NCBI GenBank assembly: GCA_025267735.1
Contig: CM046305.1
Coordinates: 39,453,108 to 39,517,107, forward strand
Direction: 5' to 3'
Source: Mactra quadrangularis
Lineage: Eukaryota; Mollusca; Bivalvia; Venerida; Mactridae
Length of the DNA: 64,000 bases
The position numbers and the translations under genes were made by a program. Shown here piece by piece: positions 48,293 through 61,215 of this stretch. A model generated the notes under the pieces. The model did no database searches, had not been told where the DNA came from, and worked only from the letters and a program-made list of their open reading frames with translations. The first letter of the stretch is position 1. Every line of letters begins with the position of its first letter.

Positions 48293-50108
48293 TGAGTAGC
48301 GATAACGTCTTTCAATTATTGAGACACACTTTGACAACGATGTATTTCAAGTAGCGAGTGTTGTGGACGCCCTGATACAGACATCTTTGCAATTATTTAC
48401 ACTGCATTTTTGATGTGTTATTTGAAACGATCATTCCATCCATCTTTAACCAGAATGCCTTGTGCATAGAATAAAATAGAATATTTCCTTTTTAGTCGGA
48501 AAAATACAGAAAAAACGTAAGCTTTAGTAAACTTTTTAACCAACTATTAAATAACAATTTATAAAATAAACAATTTTCAAAATACCTGTAAAATGTGAAA
48601 TAATGATTAGTTCAATACGTAATATTAAAGTCATTAAATTTTTGACAGAAAACGACAATTTGTCTTTAAGCTCTCCCGAGATGACTTAGCGGTGAGCTAT
48701 CAAGATAAATGAATGTCCGAAATACGTTGTCTGTCCACACTTATTTCGTTAGCACGCTAGCGGTCACACGTTAGCTTCGATTGTCACGATACTTGGCCAG
48801 GACGTATGTCCCAGTTATTACTAGGACGAGTTTGAATATGGGTCATATGTGGTTAAATACTAGGTCACATATTCTAAAAAATCATGTCTATTCTGAAATT
48901 TGTTATTGGATTTCGAAACAACTTGTTAATTTAAATGTTCACCATATCAAGACGTTTGATAACATACAACACCCATGTCTGTAGGTCCAATGTCACTGTT
49001 ACTAAATTAGAAATTTCTTGTCTGGGCTAAAACTTCATTATGAGTGGAGTGATTTCAATGAAACTTGGCAGAAATGTTCACCAGGACAAGACGGTGTGTC
49101 ACGTACAATAGACAATCCCAGAAATGAGAATTAGACCTCCGCCATATTGTGGTCACGTGATCCGCCCGCTATTAAGGTGCTGAATTTTCCTTCTGCAGCT
49201 AAAATAGATAAGGCCTGTTGCACAGTATTTGTCCCATTTTTAAGACATAAATTGAAAAATAAAAACTGAAATGGTAAAAACAAACTTTTAAATTACAAAG
49301 ACTTAATGTTATAGGTGTGTCAAAAAAAAGTCACTAGAGGTTTAAGAGTTTTGTTCATTTTAAGTGTCAAAAAATGGTCATTTTTGTGTGTAATGCATAA
49401 GAATCAGTTATTACCTTTTTCGAAATGCAGTATTTGGGAGCAATTAAACTTTAATAAAATCTTATATCAACCTTGTTTAGAAAAGTTAATGTTTTAAAAC
49501 ATTGCTTAAAACAATTTACAGTAAAAAAGTGGGTTTTTTTTTTATTTAAAGTAAATGAAATGGTACGTATTTAACTGTCTTATTGATTATAAAAAAAACA
49601 TGTACTTTAGTAACTAAATTTTGTATAAACTTCTGTTAATATCATTCAATTATGGCACAAGTACAAAATGTCCTGACTTCTTGTGGTATTGAAATAAATT
49701 AATGTAAAATTTGTTATTTCCATAATTTCCCAAAAAAAGTCGAAAAAGTGTCTTGTCCATCCCCCGCCTCCTATAATTGCTATTTATTCGGAAAATATAA
49801 AACCTACGCATATTGATCAATGAATTTATGTGACAATATAGTAAATAAACCAAAACATAAAAAAAAGATAAACTAAAAATGAAAAGTAGCAAGAAAGATA
49901 AGTTTTGTAATGTCTGACATCCTGCTTAAAATTGCTATTTTCCAAACTTTTCTAAATATTTGGCAGAACTTAATGTATTTATGTGAAATAACATCAGATA
50001 AACAAAAAAAAAAATACTTAATTACATTTTAAAAGAGTTTAACATTAGTTGAAACAAAAAATATCCGTGATAGATAGATCTTATATATATCTTTAAAGAA
50101 CTATAACA
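48293..50108. other. AT-rich stretch without identified genes
   Basis: Only short chance frames. GTCCAATGTCACTG with ATTTCAATGAAACTTGGCAG near 48985-49070 looks like a small remnant of the tandem-repeat family type found in the introns. Confidence 0.4.
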
Positions 50109-52190
50109 AAGACATTTTTCAGCAGCATTTATTAAGTATTGATTGGTCTAATGTAATGATGTCCGATAATGTTAACAAAGCTTGGGATATTTTTAAATCA
50201 TTATTTTTAAAATCCATCAATAAATTCGCTCCTGTTAAAGAAATAAGATTGAAACAAAGAACTGAAAAATGGATTACTTCAGATGTATTAACTTGTATTA
50301 AAGAGAGAAATAGAGCTTTAGAGATGAGTAAAAATTAAACACATATTTACTGCCAAAAATATTTTTGAAAAATGGTAATTTTTCAACTAGTTTTTGAGCT
50401 ACAGTAGTGGAAAAAAGTATTAAATTGTTCTCCTACTTTTAATTTGTCAAAACAAATTTCATCTCCAATTTTCAAGGCAAGATTACCTCTAGTTTGATCC
50501 TTTTTTGAAGGCAACTCCAACGATTTTAAACTATTCCAAAGAGACTTGGAATCAGACTTATCAGACACCCTCAAACCAAATTATTTCTCTTTTCTTATTG
50601 TTTTGGAAAGTAAAATTTTTAAATATTTAGTGTCTCTCAATCCGAAAAAAGCCACCGGGCTTGACGGTATCCCTGCTCGTTTTGTCCGAGACGCTGCTCC
50701 CATTATTTCTTCCCCACTAAGGCACTAACCCACATTATTAATTTGTCTATTATTCAAGGTTCAGTGCCAGATGATCTTAAGTCTGCACGGGTTGTCCCCT
50801 TTTATAAGAAAAATGATAAGACAGACGTGGGCAACTACCGCCCGGTTTTAATTATGTGTTTTCTTTCCAAAATTATGGAAAATGTTATTTTTGACCAATT
50901 GGAAACTTATCTCACCGGCAAAAATCTTTTAGCAATCTGGTTTTAGGCAAGGTTTTTCTACTTACACTTGTCTTATTAATCTTTCAGATTTTATTAGGTT
51001 TCAAATGGACAAAGGTCACCTTGTAGGTATGGTTTTACCGGATTTGCAGGAAGCATTTGATACTGTTAATCATGCTATTCTGATAATGAATCTTAAGGCT
51101 ATTGGTCTATCTGAAATTGCAGTGCAGTGGTTTAATCATATCTTACTGATAGGAACCAGTCAGTTGATATAACTGAAATTCAATCCTCTCCAGCAGGTAT
51201 TTCTTGTGGTGTTCCACAGGGCTCTATACTTGGCCATCTCTGGTGCGGTCAAGAATAAGTTATCACTATATGCTGATGATTCAGCCATTTTGGTGTCTGG
51301 AAAAAATCAGTCAGACATAGAATCAGTTCTAAGCTCAGAAATGGAAACTCTTAGTCAATGGTTAATTTGTATCAAGTTATCTCTCCATCTAGGTAAGACT
51401 GAATAGGTATTATTTGGTTCCAAACAAAGGTTAAAATCACAAGCAAGTTTAAATGTAAGGTGCAATGGTCAACATATTGAAGCCAAAGAATCTGTCAAAT
51501 ATCTTGGTGCTACTCTTGACCAGAATCTTTCTTTTGATTCAATGGCCAGGTCAATCATATCAAAAGCTTATTCTATACTGAAGTTCTTGTATAGAAACAA
51601 TTGTTTGTCTCAGGAACTTAGGAATAAGTTACAGGTCACTCAGAACAAAATGATCAGATTTGTGTTAGGACTGTATGCAAGGACTCACCTTGACCATTTT
51701 GTTAAACTCAACTAGTTACCCATATCAAAAAGGGTGAATCAAATAATCTTAGGTCATGTATTTAAGATTCAATGTGGGATAGCACCACGTTACCTCAAAG
51801 AGCATTTCATTCCTACTAGTTCTATTCACAGCTATCCCACAAGGCAAAGAATTTTTTTGTAATGGGTTTGGAACTATTTTCTCAGAAACAGGCAGGTTTA
51901 GCCTACCGAAGGTCAATTTCTTTTTTGTGCCATCCCTATATTTCAATGTATTCGATATGGTCAATCTAACAGTGTGATTAAGCGCAATGATAATTCTTAC
52001 ATTTCTGTATAAAAATACATGTTTTAACCATTTCTCAGTTTACCAAAAATGCAATTTTATAGTCTGTTTTTATATATATTAAGCAATATTTTATGCATAA
52101 ATTTTTATTTATCCTTATATGGTGCCATCATTTTGCTCACCATATATGTACCATGCCAATGTCATGAAATAAATAAATAAAAATCTAAAG
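50109..52190 (+). pseudogene. CR1/Jockey-like non-LTR retrotransposon fossil with internal inversion
   Basis: Plus-strand pieces, broken by frameshifts: the post-endonuclease linker (NKAWDIFKSLFLKSINKFAP), LNPKKATGLDGIPARFV, KSARVVPFYKKNDK and VGNYRP (fingers of RT), SGFRQGFSTYTCLI, a D-x-x-EAFDTVNH box, [15 protein letters not shown] (catalytic box) and the C-terminal KYLGATLDQN-type thumb region. The segment at about 50340-50590 reads in the minus direction. The 3' end is AATAAATAAATAAAA at about 52175. Between GVPQGSI and LYADD the usual PLLF...N-D-M stretch is deleted. It cannot encode a working enzyme. Confidence 0.85.
50340..50590 (-). pseudogene. Inverted segment of the RT fossil
   Basis: The minus strand reads SKSLWNSLKSLELPSKKDQT, then GEQFNTFF and, after a frameshift, STTVAQKLVEKLPFFKNIF. 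This is the part of a CR1/Jockey ORF2 that belongs exactly between the flanking plus-strand pieces, so it was inverted in place. Confidence 0.75.
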
Positions 52191-52194
52191 TGAT

Positions 52195-53720
52195 CCATGG
52201 AAAGAAGTCTTTTGTCTTGGCTGTTTTTGTGAGGAGTGTGTTTTATTAACGATTTTTATGAGATTGGTTTGGAAGTTTGTCCATAGTGAGTTGATATTTT
52301 CTTAATAATGGGCAATGTAACTGTATTGAGCATATGACTCATGTCTTCTCTGATACCGTCCCATCTAGCCCTTTTGTATAGTGGTATCTGTCGAGGAGTT
52401 TGCTTATGGGCATCAGGTCGCATGTCAAGTTCTATGAGTACTGTATCATGGTCAGATATTCCTGGTATAACATTGGTTCAAAGGACTTTGAAAGGTAGAT
52501 TGGTGATTAGTAGGTCTTAGGTGTTTTTTGTTTCTTGTAGGCTCTTCCACTAGTTGTGTGAGGCAGTTTTCATCAAGGCAGTCAGAGAGCATATAGTGTA
52601 GTTTGGAATGTTGCGTGTTTGGAAAAAGACATTTTCCCCTCCAATTTCACCCTGGAAGGTTGAAGTCTCCACCAACGACAATTACTGAGTCTTTTAAATA
52701 TAGACTATGCCCTGCAGATCGATTCCTCAAATTTTTGCAGATTATTTCATCACTAGTCCTAGGAGTATAAAAAGAACATAAATAAGCTTTGGAGTCAACC
52801 AGGTTGATATTGGCCCACACTATCTCGCAGCCCGTTTGAATTTCTGGTACATCACTGCAGAGAATTGTGTTTTGATTGCGAGCAGTACCCCGCCTCCTGG
52901 ACCAGATTTTCTATCTCTTCGCATGAGTTTGTAATTTGAAGGAAATTCTTGGTTATCTGTGATGAACAGATCAAGCCATGTATCAGTTGCTATAACAAAT
53001 TGAGGTTTTGTACATTCAAGAATGTGTTCAATGCCGTCTTGTTTCTTTTTAATTGTTTGTTTAAATCAAGATTTCGTAAGGGTGGTCGATTGCTGGTACT
53101 TTTCTTTGGAGTATGTTTTCGTTCTGGAATCGAGGCATATTGAGGTTTTATTTGATGGCCAGTGCCTGAACTAGGTAGGCTACTAGTACTGATTGACAGT
53201 ACGCTGTAGGGATTTTCTGAGGCAATAGAATGGATGTCAAAACGGAAGGAGCTAAACTTTGGACATTTGTATCCAAAGTAATGCCATCTGATTGCGCTGT
53301 CTTCATTGAGTAGGCTATATGTGCCAATGTGTACAGCTTGGCAGTCAGTGTGATACCATTGACCACAGGTTTCACATACTATAGCTCGATGATCCTATGT
53401 GACAGGCTTGCCACAGGTACCACAAGGATAGACAGAACTGTTGTTGAGGGTAGCTGGACATGGATTGGACTCTACATCATGAGAGATGGCAAGCAGGAGC
53501 AAAACTGTGTAAAGGAGCAGAAGATTGGTTCTAAACTGGTACTTTATTTACCTTTTGATATCTTGAAGAGTGGAAACATGTCTTTTCCGAGGTTTATCAT
53601 TATTGTGCTCTGCATAAAATGTAGGTTTCCCTGGCTTGAGGATGACATGATTTGGGCAGACATTCTTGAAGATGGTGAAAATTATAGCAAAATACAGAAT
53701 TAGAGCCATAGTACCTTGGT
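52195..53720 (-). pseudogene. PHD finger-endonuclease non-LTR retrotransposon fossil
   Basis: Read on the minus strand from about 53420 down: a PHD-type zinc finger (VCETCGQWYHTDCQAVHIG, then W-x-x-x-x-C), a basic linker, ALNTFL, TDTWLDLFITD, EFPSNYKLMRRDRKSGPGGG, VLLAIK, CSFYTPRTSDE, VVGGDFNLPGWNW and GISDHDTVLIELD. These are the ordered motifs of an apurinic-type retrotransposon endonuclease. Several frameshifts are needed. Orientation is opposite to the RT fossil whose 3' tail abuts it, so it is a separate insertion. Confidence 0.8.
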
Positions 53721-55460
53721 TTTAGTTGAGTTTTCGTCTTACTGGAAGTGTTGATATTTGTCAACCGGCAGTTGCTAGTCCACTTTGTCTCGCAAAACTA
53801 TCGGTGAAAAAGTGTTAATGACGACAAATTACAGCTTGCAAGTACCTTCCGTTGATTTGGAATGTTGAATGGTTCTGTTTCTATCATTTTACTGCATACC
53901 AGTGTATCAGAGAGAGAGAGAAATAAAAGCAAAAGAAAGAAATTTTCGGTCCGGTAGAAGAAAGTAAACCGTCAGATCGCGCATGCGCAACCAATTCGTG
54001 GTTTTATTTAGTTTTATTGCTATAATCGTTTGACATAATTGCTACTCGAATGTAATTTTCTTAGTCTTAACCATTTTCATTTAATTATTTCCTAATATGC
54101 CTATGATTGTGATAAGCCTATGATAAGCGCTTTTGAACATATATTCAATATGAAACGAACGCTTTACAAATTTGGTATATAATAATGATAATAATAATCT
54201 TATTATTTACAGAAAATAAACATATATTTTATGTAAAAAACTCAATATAGCAAATTAATTATTTCTTATTAATAATAGCAAATGTTACATCTTCTGTCTG
54301 GTAATTTCTCATCTTGGATTAACTGGAAATGTTTACAGAGTACAGAATATTTATTTCAGTTTATTCCAATTTATTCCAATATCTTCATATTACTGCTTTA
54401 TAAAAAACTAATTACTAGAAAGAAAAAAAATAATGTAAGATAACTATAGCTTAAGAGTTATTGTTAAAAACAATACAAGATGAGTGGTAAAAAACAATAA
54501 ACATATAATTAAAGATGACTTTTTATTCGAGTGTCAGAATAATAGTATGTTGTTTTGGACGGCGTGAATTGTTCTAGTTTCTCAGCTTTTATTGAGATTT
54601 CAGTTCATAAACAAGTATAAGAATTGTAAATGGCCCGAGGAAGGGATCGAGTAATCAAAATATTGCAACGTTTGAATGTAAACTAGTATAAACCTAAATA
54701 ATATGTTTGAATATATGTCGTTTAGAATAACATGAGACACATCTTAACAATATCCTATGCCAACAATGACTAAGATTATTCTAAAAGAGCTGTACGAATT
54801 AATCAATCATACATACATTACATAGTTGATTCTGGTTGAAGGATTACTCCGGTAACACCAGCTCTAAATCTTCAGGGTCTTCATCATTATTTGAGACTGC
54901 TTTACATTGAATTCAATATCATTATCACATCATAATTTGTTACGTCTTGATTCAAATGAACGTACTGAATTAACGATGATTGGTGGTAAATTGTTCCACA
55001 TATCCACTCCTTGATAACAGAATGAATATTTTTAAATGTTCAAATGTGCCCGTTTTTTACATAAACATAATTGTATCTTATTGTTTAATCATTTGTTATA
55101 TCACTTCTCTTTTGTAATACATATCGATCACAGATAAGTTTTCATTCAAAAGTTTGAACGATTCTATCATAATTATCTCTCCTAATACGTTTATAATAAA
55201 GACTAGGTAAGTTTTATATTTTTCATCTTGTTTCATATAAAAACTCTGACCTTCTAGGTATTAGTTTTGTAGCTCTTTATAGACATTTTGAATTACTATT
55301 GTTTAGTAACATTTTTCATGTAAGGTTCAATTGACCGCTAGTATTAAAAGGTTGTCAATTTCAGCAGCCGAATATCCTAGATATCTTCAGACAACCTAAA
55401 CAATATATAAGAGGGTGAAGATCGTTACTCCGTATCTCGATATTAAACAAATTCACTCAT
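53720..55460. other. AT-rich stretch, no gene recognised
   Basis: Short chance frames only; the GA-rich run near 53910-53940 is a small microsatellite. Parts of 54860-55330 could be old repeat sequence but no motif can be named. Confidence 0.4.
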
Positions 55461-55469
55461 TATCTTGTA

Positions 55470-55696
55470 ACCTGAAGCCAGTAACATTATTCGCGCAAGT
55501 GACAGCCGGACCATAGGAGCCAAGAGACAATTCGTTCCTTATACAAAGTTCTCTCTCTACAATACACCATTTTTTCCAAGAACAGTCCAGGACTGGAAAA
55601 ACTTTCCAACCTCCATCACAGACATCCAATTTCTAGAGGCCTTCAAGACTTCACTCCATACCAGAATTGCAGCCCTGTCTCCATCCCTCGCGTAGA
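55470..55696 (+). pseudogene. 3' remnant of a non-LTR reverse transcriptase ORF
   Basis: A plus-strand frame reads ASDSRTIGAKRQFVPYTKFS, LYNTPFFPRTVQDWKNFPTS, ITDIQFLEAFKTSLHTRI and a stop (TAG at about 55694). The S-F-F-P-R-T-x-x-D-W-N-x-L-P pattern is the conserved C-terminal end of CR1/Jockey-type ORF2 proteins. The rest of the element is gone. Confidence 0.75.
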
Positions 55697-56501
55697 TAGT
55701 TAATGTAAATATCAAACTGTTTTACCTTTAAATATACACTTCGAGCTGTGACAGTCTTACTTAACCTCCCGTGGGACTTATTACAATCCAGATTAGATTG
55801 AGAAAGGAAGGTAAGATGATTATGCATACTGTTTAAACTTATTAAACTTAAACACATATTGACTCTATCTGCTTCAAAATTAGACAAAACGTATGGCAAT
55901 TTTGATAATGTGTACTGTTACAGTACTGGCCCGGATTCACCGGGGCGGAACAAGGGGCACTACCCCCTCCCCCACCGGCCCCACAGATATTGACTCCCAT
56001 AAAAAGAAAAGGGCACAAAATCGGCACCATCAAAGCAATATCAACTCGGCTTTCAGATTAATTTTACTGTAAAGTCATTCATCCGATCATTTAAAATATA
56101 TAATAATTTAAATTGATACATTCAAGCATCGCAAGGTACCCAGATCGGGCCTTATCAAGCGTTCAAATCATTGATCGTGCAAGTAATTGGTCCTTCTTTA
56201 CAGACACATAGATACCAATAGCTATGTATATTGTCTATATTTCACATACCTCAACAGTATATTTCAGACCGTCAACAATGAAATTACCATGGTTACTAGC
56301 CTACGAGGCCTAAATTTGGTTATTGTGCACTGTGTTTTTTAACTAGTGGAAGTCACCGGCGTTTTTATAGCAAGTTAGACGGCGAAAAGACGAGGACAGT
56401 TACACTAGTCGAGTGCATTTTTACGTCACTATTATGACACTCGAACTTTATTTAATTCGAAAAACATACACGATTGTCTGATGTTTTTTTTTAATTTATG
56501 G

Positions 56502-56673
56502 TACATTAAAGTTCCGCTATTAAGGCCAGCAAAATCAATGGTCTTAATAGCGAAACGGTCTTATTATAGAAACCCCTTTGTTCACAAATTAAGCATTTGG
56601 GTCTGAATAATTGTCAAAAATCGCATGATTTTGAAATAACGAAAGTTGTCTTAATAGCGGAACTTTACTGTGT
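56502..56673. mobile_element. Mariner-type MITE
   Basis: The ends TACATTAAAGTTCCGCTATT and (inverted) AATAGCGGAACTTTACTGTG are near-perfect inverted repeats of about 23 bp. The interior repeats the motif CTTAATAGCG. No coding capacity. Confidence 0.75.
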
Positions 56674-56957
56674 TAAATTCCAAATAACTTTTAAAATGTG
56701 ACCGAGCCTAAACATAAATTAATTATTTACGGAGGACATCGGCGTTTTTCATAGCAATCTAGACTGAGAAAAGCCGAGTACATCCGAATAATTTTTTTCG
56801 TCATTAAAATGATGAACGACTTTTGTTATTATTGACAAAAGCGAGTGTTTTATTTTGTTTTTTTTTAGAAAATAAAGGTAAATGAATTCAAATTTCAAGT
56901 AACTTTTCAAGAGTGACCTACCCTACAACAAGTTACGAAAAACAAGACTAAACTATA

Positions 56958-57147
56958 TACAGTAGAACTTGGTTATAACATACTCGGTTATAACATACAC
57001 TCGGTTATAACATACCATTTTTCCTGGCCCAGTTTTCATATTTTGTATATAACATACTTAGTATGCTATATTAATATAACATACCTCGGTTATAACATAC
57101 TTTTTTTCTTTGGCCCAGCGATTATGTTATATCCAAGTTTTACTGTA
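56958..57147. mobile_element. Mariner/Tc1-type MITE
   Basis: The ends TACAGTAGAACTTGGTTATA and TATATCCAAGTTTTACTGTA are inverted, with CAGT termini next to TA, as in Tc1/mariner elements. GGTTATAACATAC is repeated inside four times. Confidence 0.8.
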
Positions 57148-58375
57148 TATGGTTAAACATTTTTTTTTCATCCAATGATAAATTCATAGGCTTGTGTTTC
57201 GTTAACTCTTAAATCCTTGCTTTTTATTTTATATCAATTCGTGTTTTAAATATTTGTATTCCTATTGATTTTTTCCAAAGGTATTCAAAAATGTGATTCT
57301 TCGGCGGATTTCCACGTTTTGTATCGTCCCAGCAGCCATTCTTGTAAATCCACTGAAAACGTCCGAAAAACTCACAATAACGCTGATTTTCAACACAATA
57401 AACTTAGCCTTTTTATTAAAAAAATGTATCTGAAAAAGGCGATTTTTCTATATTGAATTGGTGAATTTTTTCATTGCATTCCATTTGGTGATTTTATACA
57501 AGTTACTAAGTGTATTTTTTTTAATTTCTCGGCATTTAATATGACGAAATTGCTGATTTTTGTGAATCAGGATTTTATCCGTTCTCGTTCCTTGAAAACA
57601 TCGGGGTACGAGAATGGTATTTATCAAGCCAACACATTAAATCTAAACGAACAAAACGGGCACATGGAAGAATGGCACCCCAATTATAGCACTCAAATTT
57701 TCCTTAGTAGTGCCCAAAAGTGCTCAAATTTGCTTTGTTGACATCATTGTTTTCGTCAGGAGGGATACCCCTCCCGAACCACCCAATTCAACAACTCAGT
57801 CGTTCCCATTAGAATGCTTGAGGGGAGCGGTATTAAATAGACTAATGTGTTTTTAATTTAACTCTGGGTTTAGCCAAAAACCGGATTTACATCATAGTTT
57901 TATACGGGCAGGCTTTGACATTTTTGTTTAAGTGTAATGATAATTTACGAAATTTTAGCTTCATTTTATCCTTTAATAGAGTGTTTAAAAGAGCTCAGAT
58001 TTGCACCTTTAACATGTTAAAAAATCATTCCCACCCTAACCGTGCTCTCCACTAACGACCCCTCTTGACCAGGCCCTGTGATCTAACTCACATGCATGCA
58101 TTTCCTTTATTTATGAGTATTTAGAAAGTTAATCATTGACATGAATCTAAATCGCTATGGATTGCATCACTTTTCTTCAGAAGAAAATGATGATTAACCT
58201 AGTTTTAGCTCATTCAATTTGTTTAAAAGAGCATTTTAAAGTGCTTAGATTTGCACTTATGACATGTGAAAATTAAAAAAAGCCCCACCCCTTGTACCCC
58301 CCCCCCCCACTTACGACCCTTCTAAATCCGGCCCTGTCAGACTACTGTACATAAATTTCTCAAGTGAATAATTGG
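57148..58375. other. No gene recognised
   Basis: Frames at 57265-57456 and 57541-57741 are short and without motifs. Two copies of a GTGCTCAGATTTGCACCTTT-type block with ACGACCCCTCTTGACCAGGC (about 57985-58075 and 58240-58335) look like a diverged direct repeat. Confidence 0.4.
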
Positions 58376-58379
58376 GGAG

Positions 58380-58558
58380 CTGGGCAACTGGTCCCATAGA
58401 CAACTGGTCCCATGTAAATTTTTGACAGTGGTGGACAACTGGTCCCATGTAGTTTTGCCATTCTGGACATCTGGTACAATCTCAGTTTGACAGGGGTGGA
58501 CAACTGGTCCCATCTCAATTTTACAGGGTGGACAACTGGTCCCATCTCAATTTCGTGC
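58380..58558 (+). repeat. Minisatellite, GGACAACTGGTCCCAT units
   Basis: Five to six units of about 35 bp: GGTGGACAACTGGTCCCATC followed by TCAATTTTACAG. It creates a minus-strand frame (58360-58545) of repeated GTSCPP-like residues, which is not a gene. Confidence 0.8.
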
Positions 58559-58559
58559 T

Positions 58560-60230
58560 TTTTTCTAATGGGTTCCGGTAACTCTTGAACCAGGTAGGGT
58601 ACACGTGACCCCTTGTTACCCCGATTGAGACCGGTTCTACATTACTATTATCCGTTTAGACGTATATTTTGTATCCACTATTTATTTTACAGTCCTACGA
58701 ATAATTAAGAACGATAACTCTGGATAAAAAATTAACATAACCACGCACATTTTAAATCACTTCTACTGTATGTGATTGTGACGATAGGAAATCAGATTAT
58801 CTCTACAGGTCAATAAACGTTTACCAAAATTAAGTCATGAACATTTTCATTATTTATATTCATGAATTACTTATGTCAACTATACAAGTAATAGACTCTG
58901 GGCGGGGTCTGCATAAATGGTCGATATCGTGTAAGCTCGAATGGTTGATATTATCTGATTGAATTGAAGGTAAGAAGTGGGTTTTATAAGTTTGTTCATA
59001 ACCATAATTGGATCTGTCTATGGTACGTAAAACATCGTTGAGTTAGTCATCTGTTCTCTGTACAATAGTTTATTCTGATTTATTTTAATGTTTATTTGTT
59101 ATAAAATAATAATGTGTGCTTGCTTCGTAGTTTTATTAAAGATTACTCGAAAACTTCTACTTTCGTTTTCAACTCGATCATCGATGTTTACTCAAACAAG
59201 TATTAGTATACAAAATGCTTGGAATCGCTGTTTAGCCGTGTGTTTTCGGCGTATCAAACCGTCCCAAGTCTATTTATAGAATTCCAGGAATTAGCACGCC
59301 CTGGTAACGATATGTAAAACCTTTGATTTAGTTCTGCCCCACAGTAGGGAAGATAGGTTTTCAAGTTTTCAACAAATGCGATTTTTAAAAGAAAAACACG
59401 TTTTACAATTAGCTATGCATATTTTTCTGGTGTTATATAGCAACTTTCTTGAAATGGTGCGTATGTAATGGTTTGATTTTCTGTTTGGTCTCTGCCCTGA
59501 TGGTCGAGTGGTAGTGGTAGAGTGATTTAGGTTATCTAAGTCATTATTATGAGTTGATTGGGACCTGTAGATGGTGCTAGGTCCAAGACTCTGCATTCTC
59601 GTTCCCGGAGTCTAGTGTAGTATTCTCAATTCTAGCCTCAGGTGCCACACGGATAATTTCAGGAATGAAACGTCATAATTGTGGCCGATATCGACCAATC
59701 AGAATGCTTTGGCAAAAAGTTTCGCGACAAACGTCATCTGGCGATAAACCTATCTGTATCAGCCAATATAACTGTCGCTTACATAGCGCCTGTGTCTAAA
59801 GTTTAAGATAATGTTAGTTATTTCAGTTTGTAACTCAGGTGACACTTAATCTAGGGTCTATCTACATAAACATAACAGCAGTCTTGCGCAGGAGCAATAT
59901 ACACCAATCAAGAAAATAGTTGTTTGCTTTATGACAGGATATACATACATATTGAACTTTTTTATTATTTTTTTACTATTTTTGATTACAAAAAAATCAT
60001 GTTATGTATATATGTTTTATTTCCACTGTATACAGTTTATACTTGAATATACAACATACTAAATTATTATATATCTAATAAATCTAACCAATCGACAAGC
60101 TGCATTTGTACCACGTGACCGTCCAATATATTCCCGTATTAGATCCAAAAAAAAAATTATTTTCGTATTGGACGGTTGGATACAAGTGCACTAAACGATG
60201 CTAATTCATAACAGATGTCCCCGTACGAAA
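58560..60230. other. No gene recognised
   Basis: CTGATGGTCGAGTGGTAGTG at about 59498 resembles a tRNA A box and may be the head of an old SINE, but no B box was found. The frames here are short and unremarkable. Confidence 0.4.
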
Positions 60231-60237
60231 ACTTCCG

Positions 60238-60660
60238 CCCTGACTGTAGGCGGAATCCGCCTATGCATTTAAGCGGATTCCGCTTTAAACTAAATACAGT
60301 TGAATATTGCTTCTTAGGCGGACCTTAGGCGGAATACGGCCCGAAATATTTAAATGAGCTTAGGCGGATTCCGCCTAGATAGACGGATTCCGCATAAGCT
60401 CATTTAAATATTTCGGGCTGTATTCCGCTTAAGGTCCGCCTAAGAAGCAATATCCGCCTATCTAGGCGGAATCCGTCTAAGCTCATTTAAATATTCCGCC
60501 CTAGGTCTGCTTATCTAGGCGGATTCCGCCTAGCCTAGGTGGATTCTGGCTGCACTAGGGGGATTCTCTGCACTAGGCGGATTTTGTCTTCACTAGGCGG
60601 ATTCCGCCTACTGCAGGGAGGGGGCGGATTAGGTGGATAAAATTCCGCCTTATCACAAAT
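60238..60660. repeat. Palindrome-rich AGGCGGATTCCGCCT cluster
   Basis: At least nine copies or half-copies of the palindrome AGGCGGAATCCGCCT. At 60305-60451 they are arranged in one imperfect palindrome of about 147 bp with arms of about 68 bp (ATTGCTTCTTAGGCGGACCT to its inverse AGGTCCGCCTAAGAAGCAAT). It is GC-rich against an AT-rich background. Confidence 0.88.
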
Positions 60661-60839
60661 GAAAAATTAAGGCCATATTTTTAAATGAAAAAAATCCTGC
60701 TTACTGCATTGACAAAATTTTGGAAAGAATTGAATTTATGTTACTGGAATCCTTGTTTAAAAATCAGACAGAGAGTGATCACAATAGACACAAAATAGTG
60801 TCAAATATAACCTGTCAGTAAAAGTTCCATGTTATGCGG

Positions 60840-61215
60840 CAAATTTTACATGGAATTCCATGGAATAGGAGCATGGAGTATTCGGACTAATTTTCCATGC
60901 TTTTCCATGGAAAAGCGTGGAAAAACATGGAAATGGAGGTAGGCTGGAAAACTCTGGAAAATTTGCCATGCTGCGCTGGAAAACCCTGAAGTATTCAGAC
61001 TAACTTTCCATGGAAAAGCATGGAAAAACATGGAAAAATTATTTTCCAGCATACGCTGGAAAATTTGCCATGCTAGGCTGGAAAACCATGGAAAATTTGC
61101 CATGCTAGGCTGGAAAACCATGGAAAATTTGCCATGCTAGGCTGGAAAACCATGGAAAATTTGCCATGCTAGGCTGGAAAACCCTGGAATATTTTCCATG
61201 CAAGCCGTGGAAGAT
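60840..61215. repeat. CATGGAAAA/TTTTCCATG repeat cluster with 32-bp tandem array
   Basis: Dense copies of TTTCCATGGAAAA on both strands, then four tandem 32-bp units carrying GAAAATTTGCCATGCTAGG and CTGGAAAACCAT (starts at 61064, 61096, 61128 and 61160). It creates long minus-strand frames (60846-61121) that are repeat-encoded. Confidence 0.88.

Noticed and set aside
58360..58545. 61-codon minus-strand frame
   Set aside because: It is a translation of the GGACAACTGGTCCCAT minisatellite.
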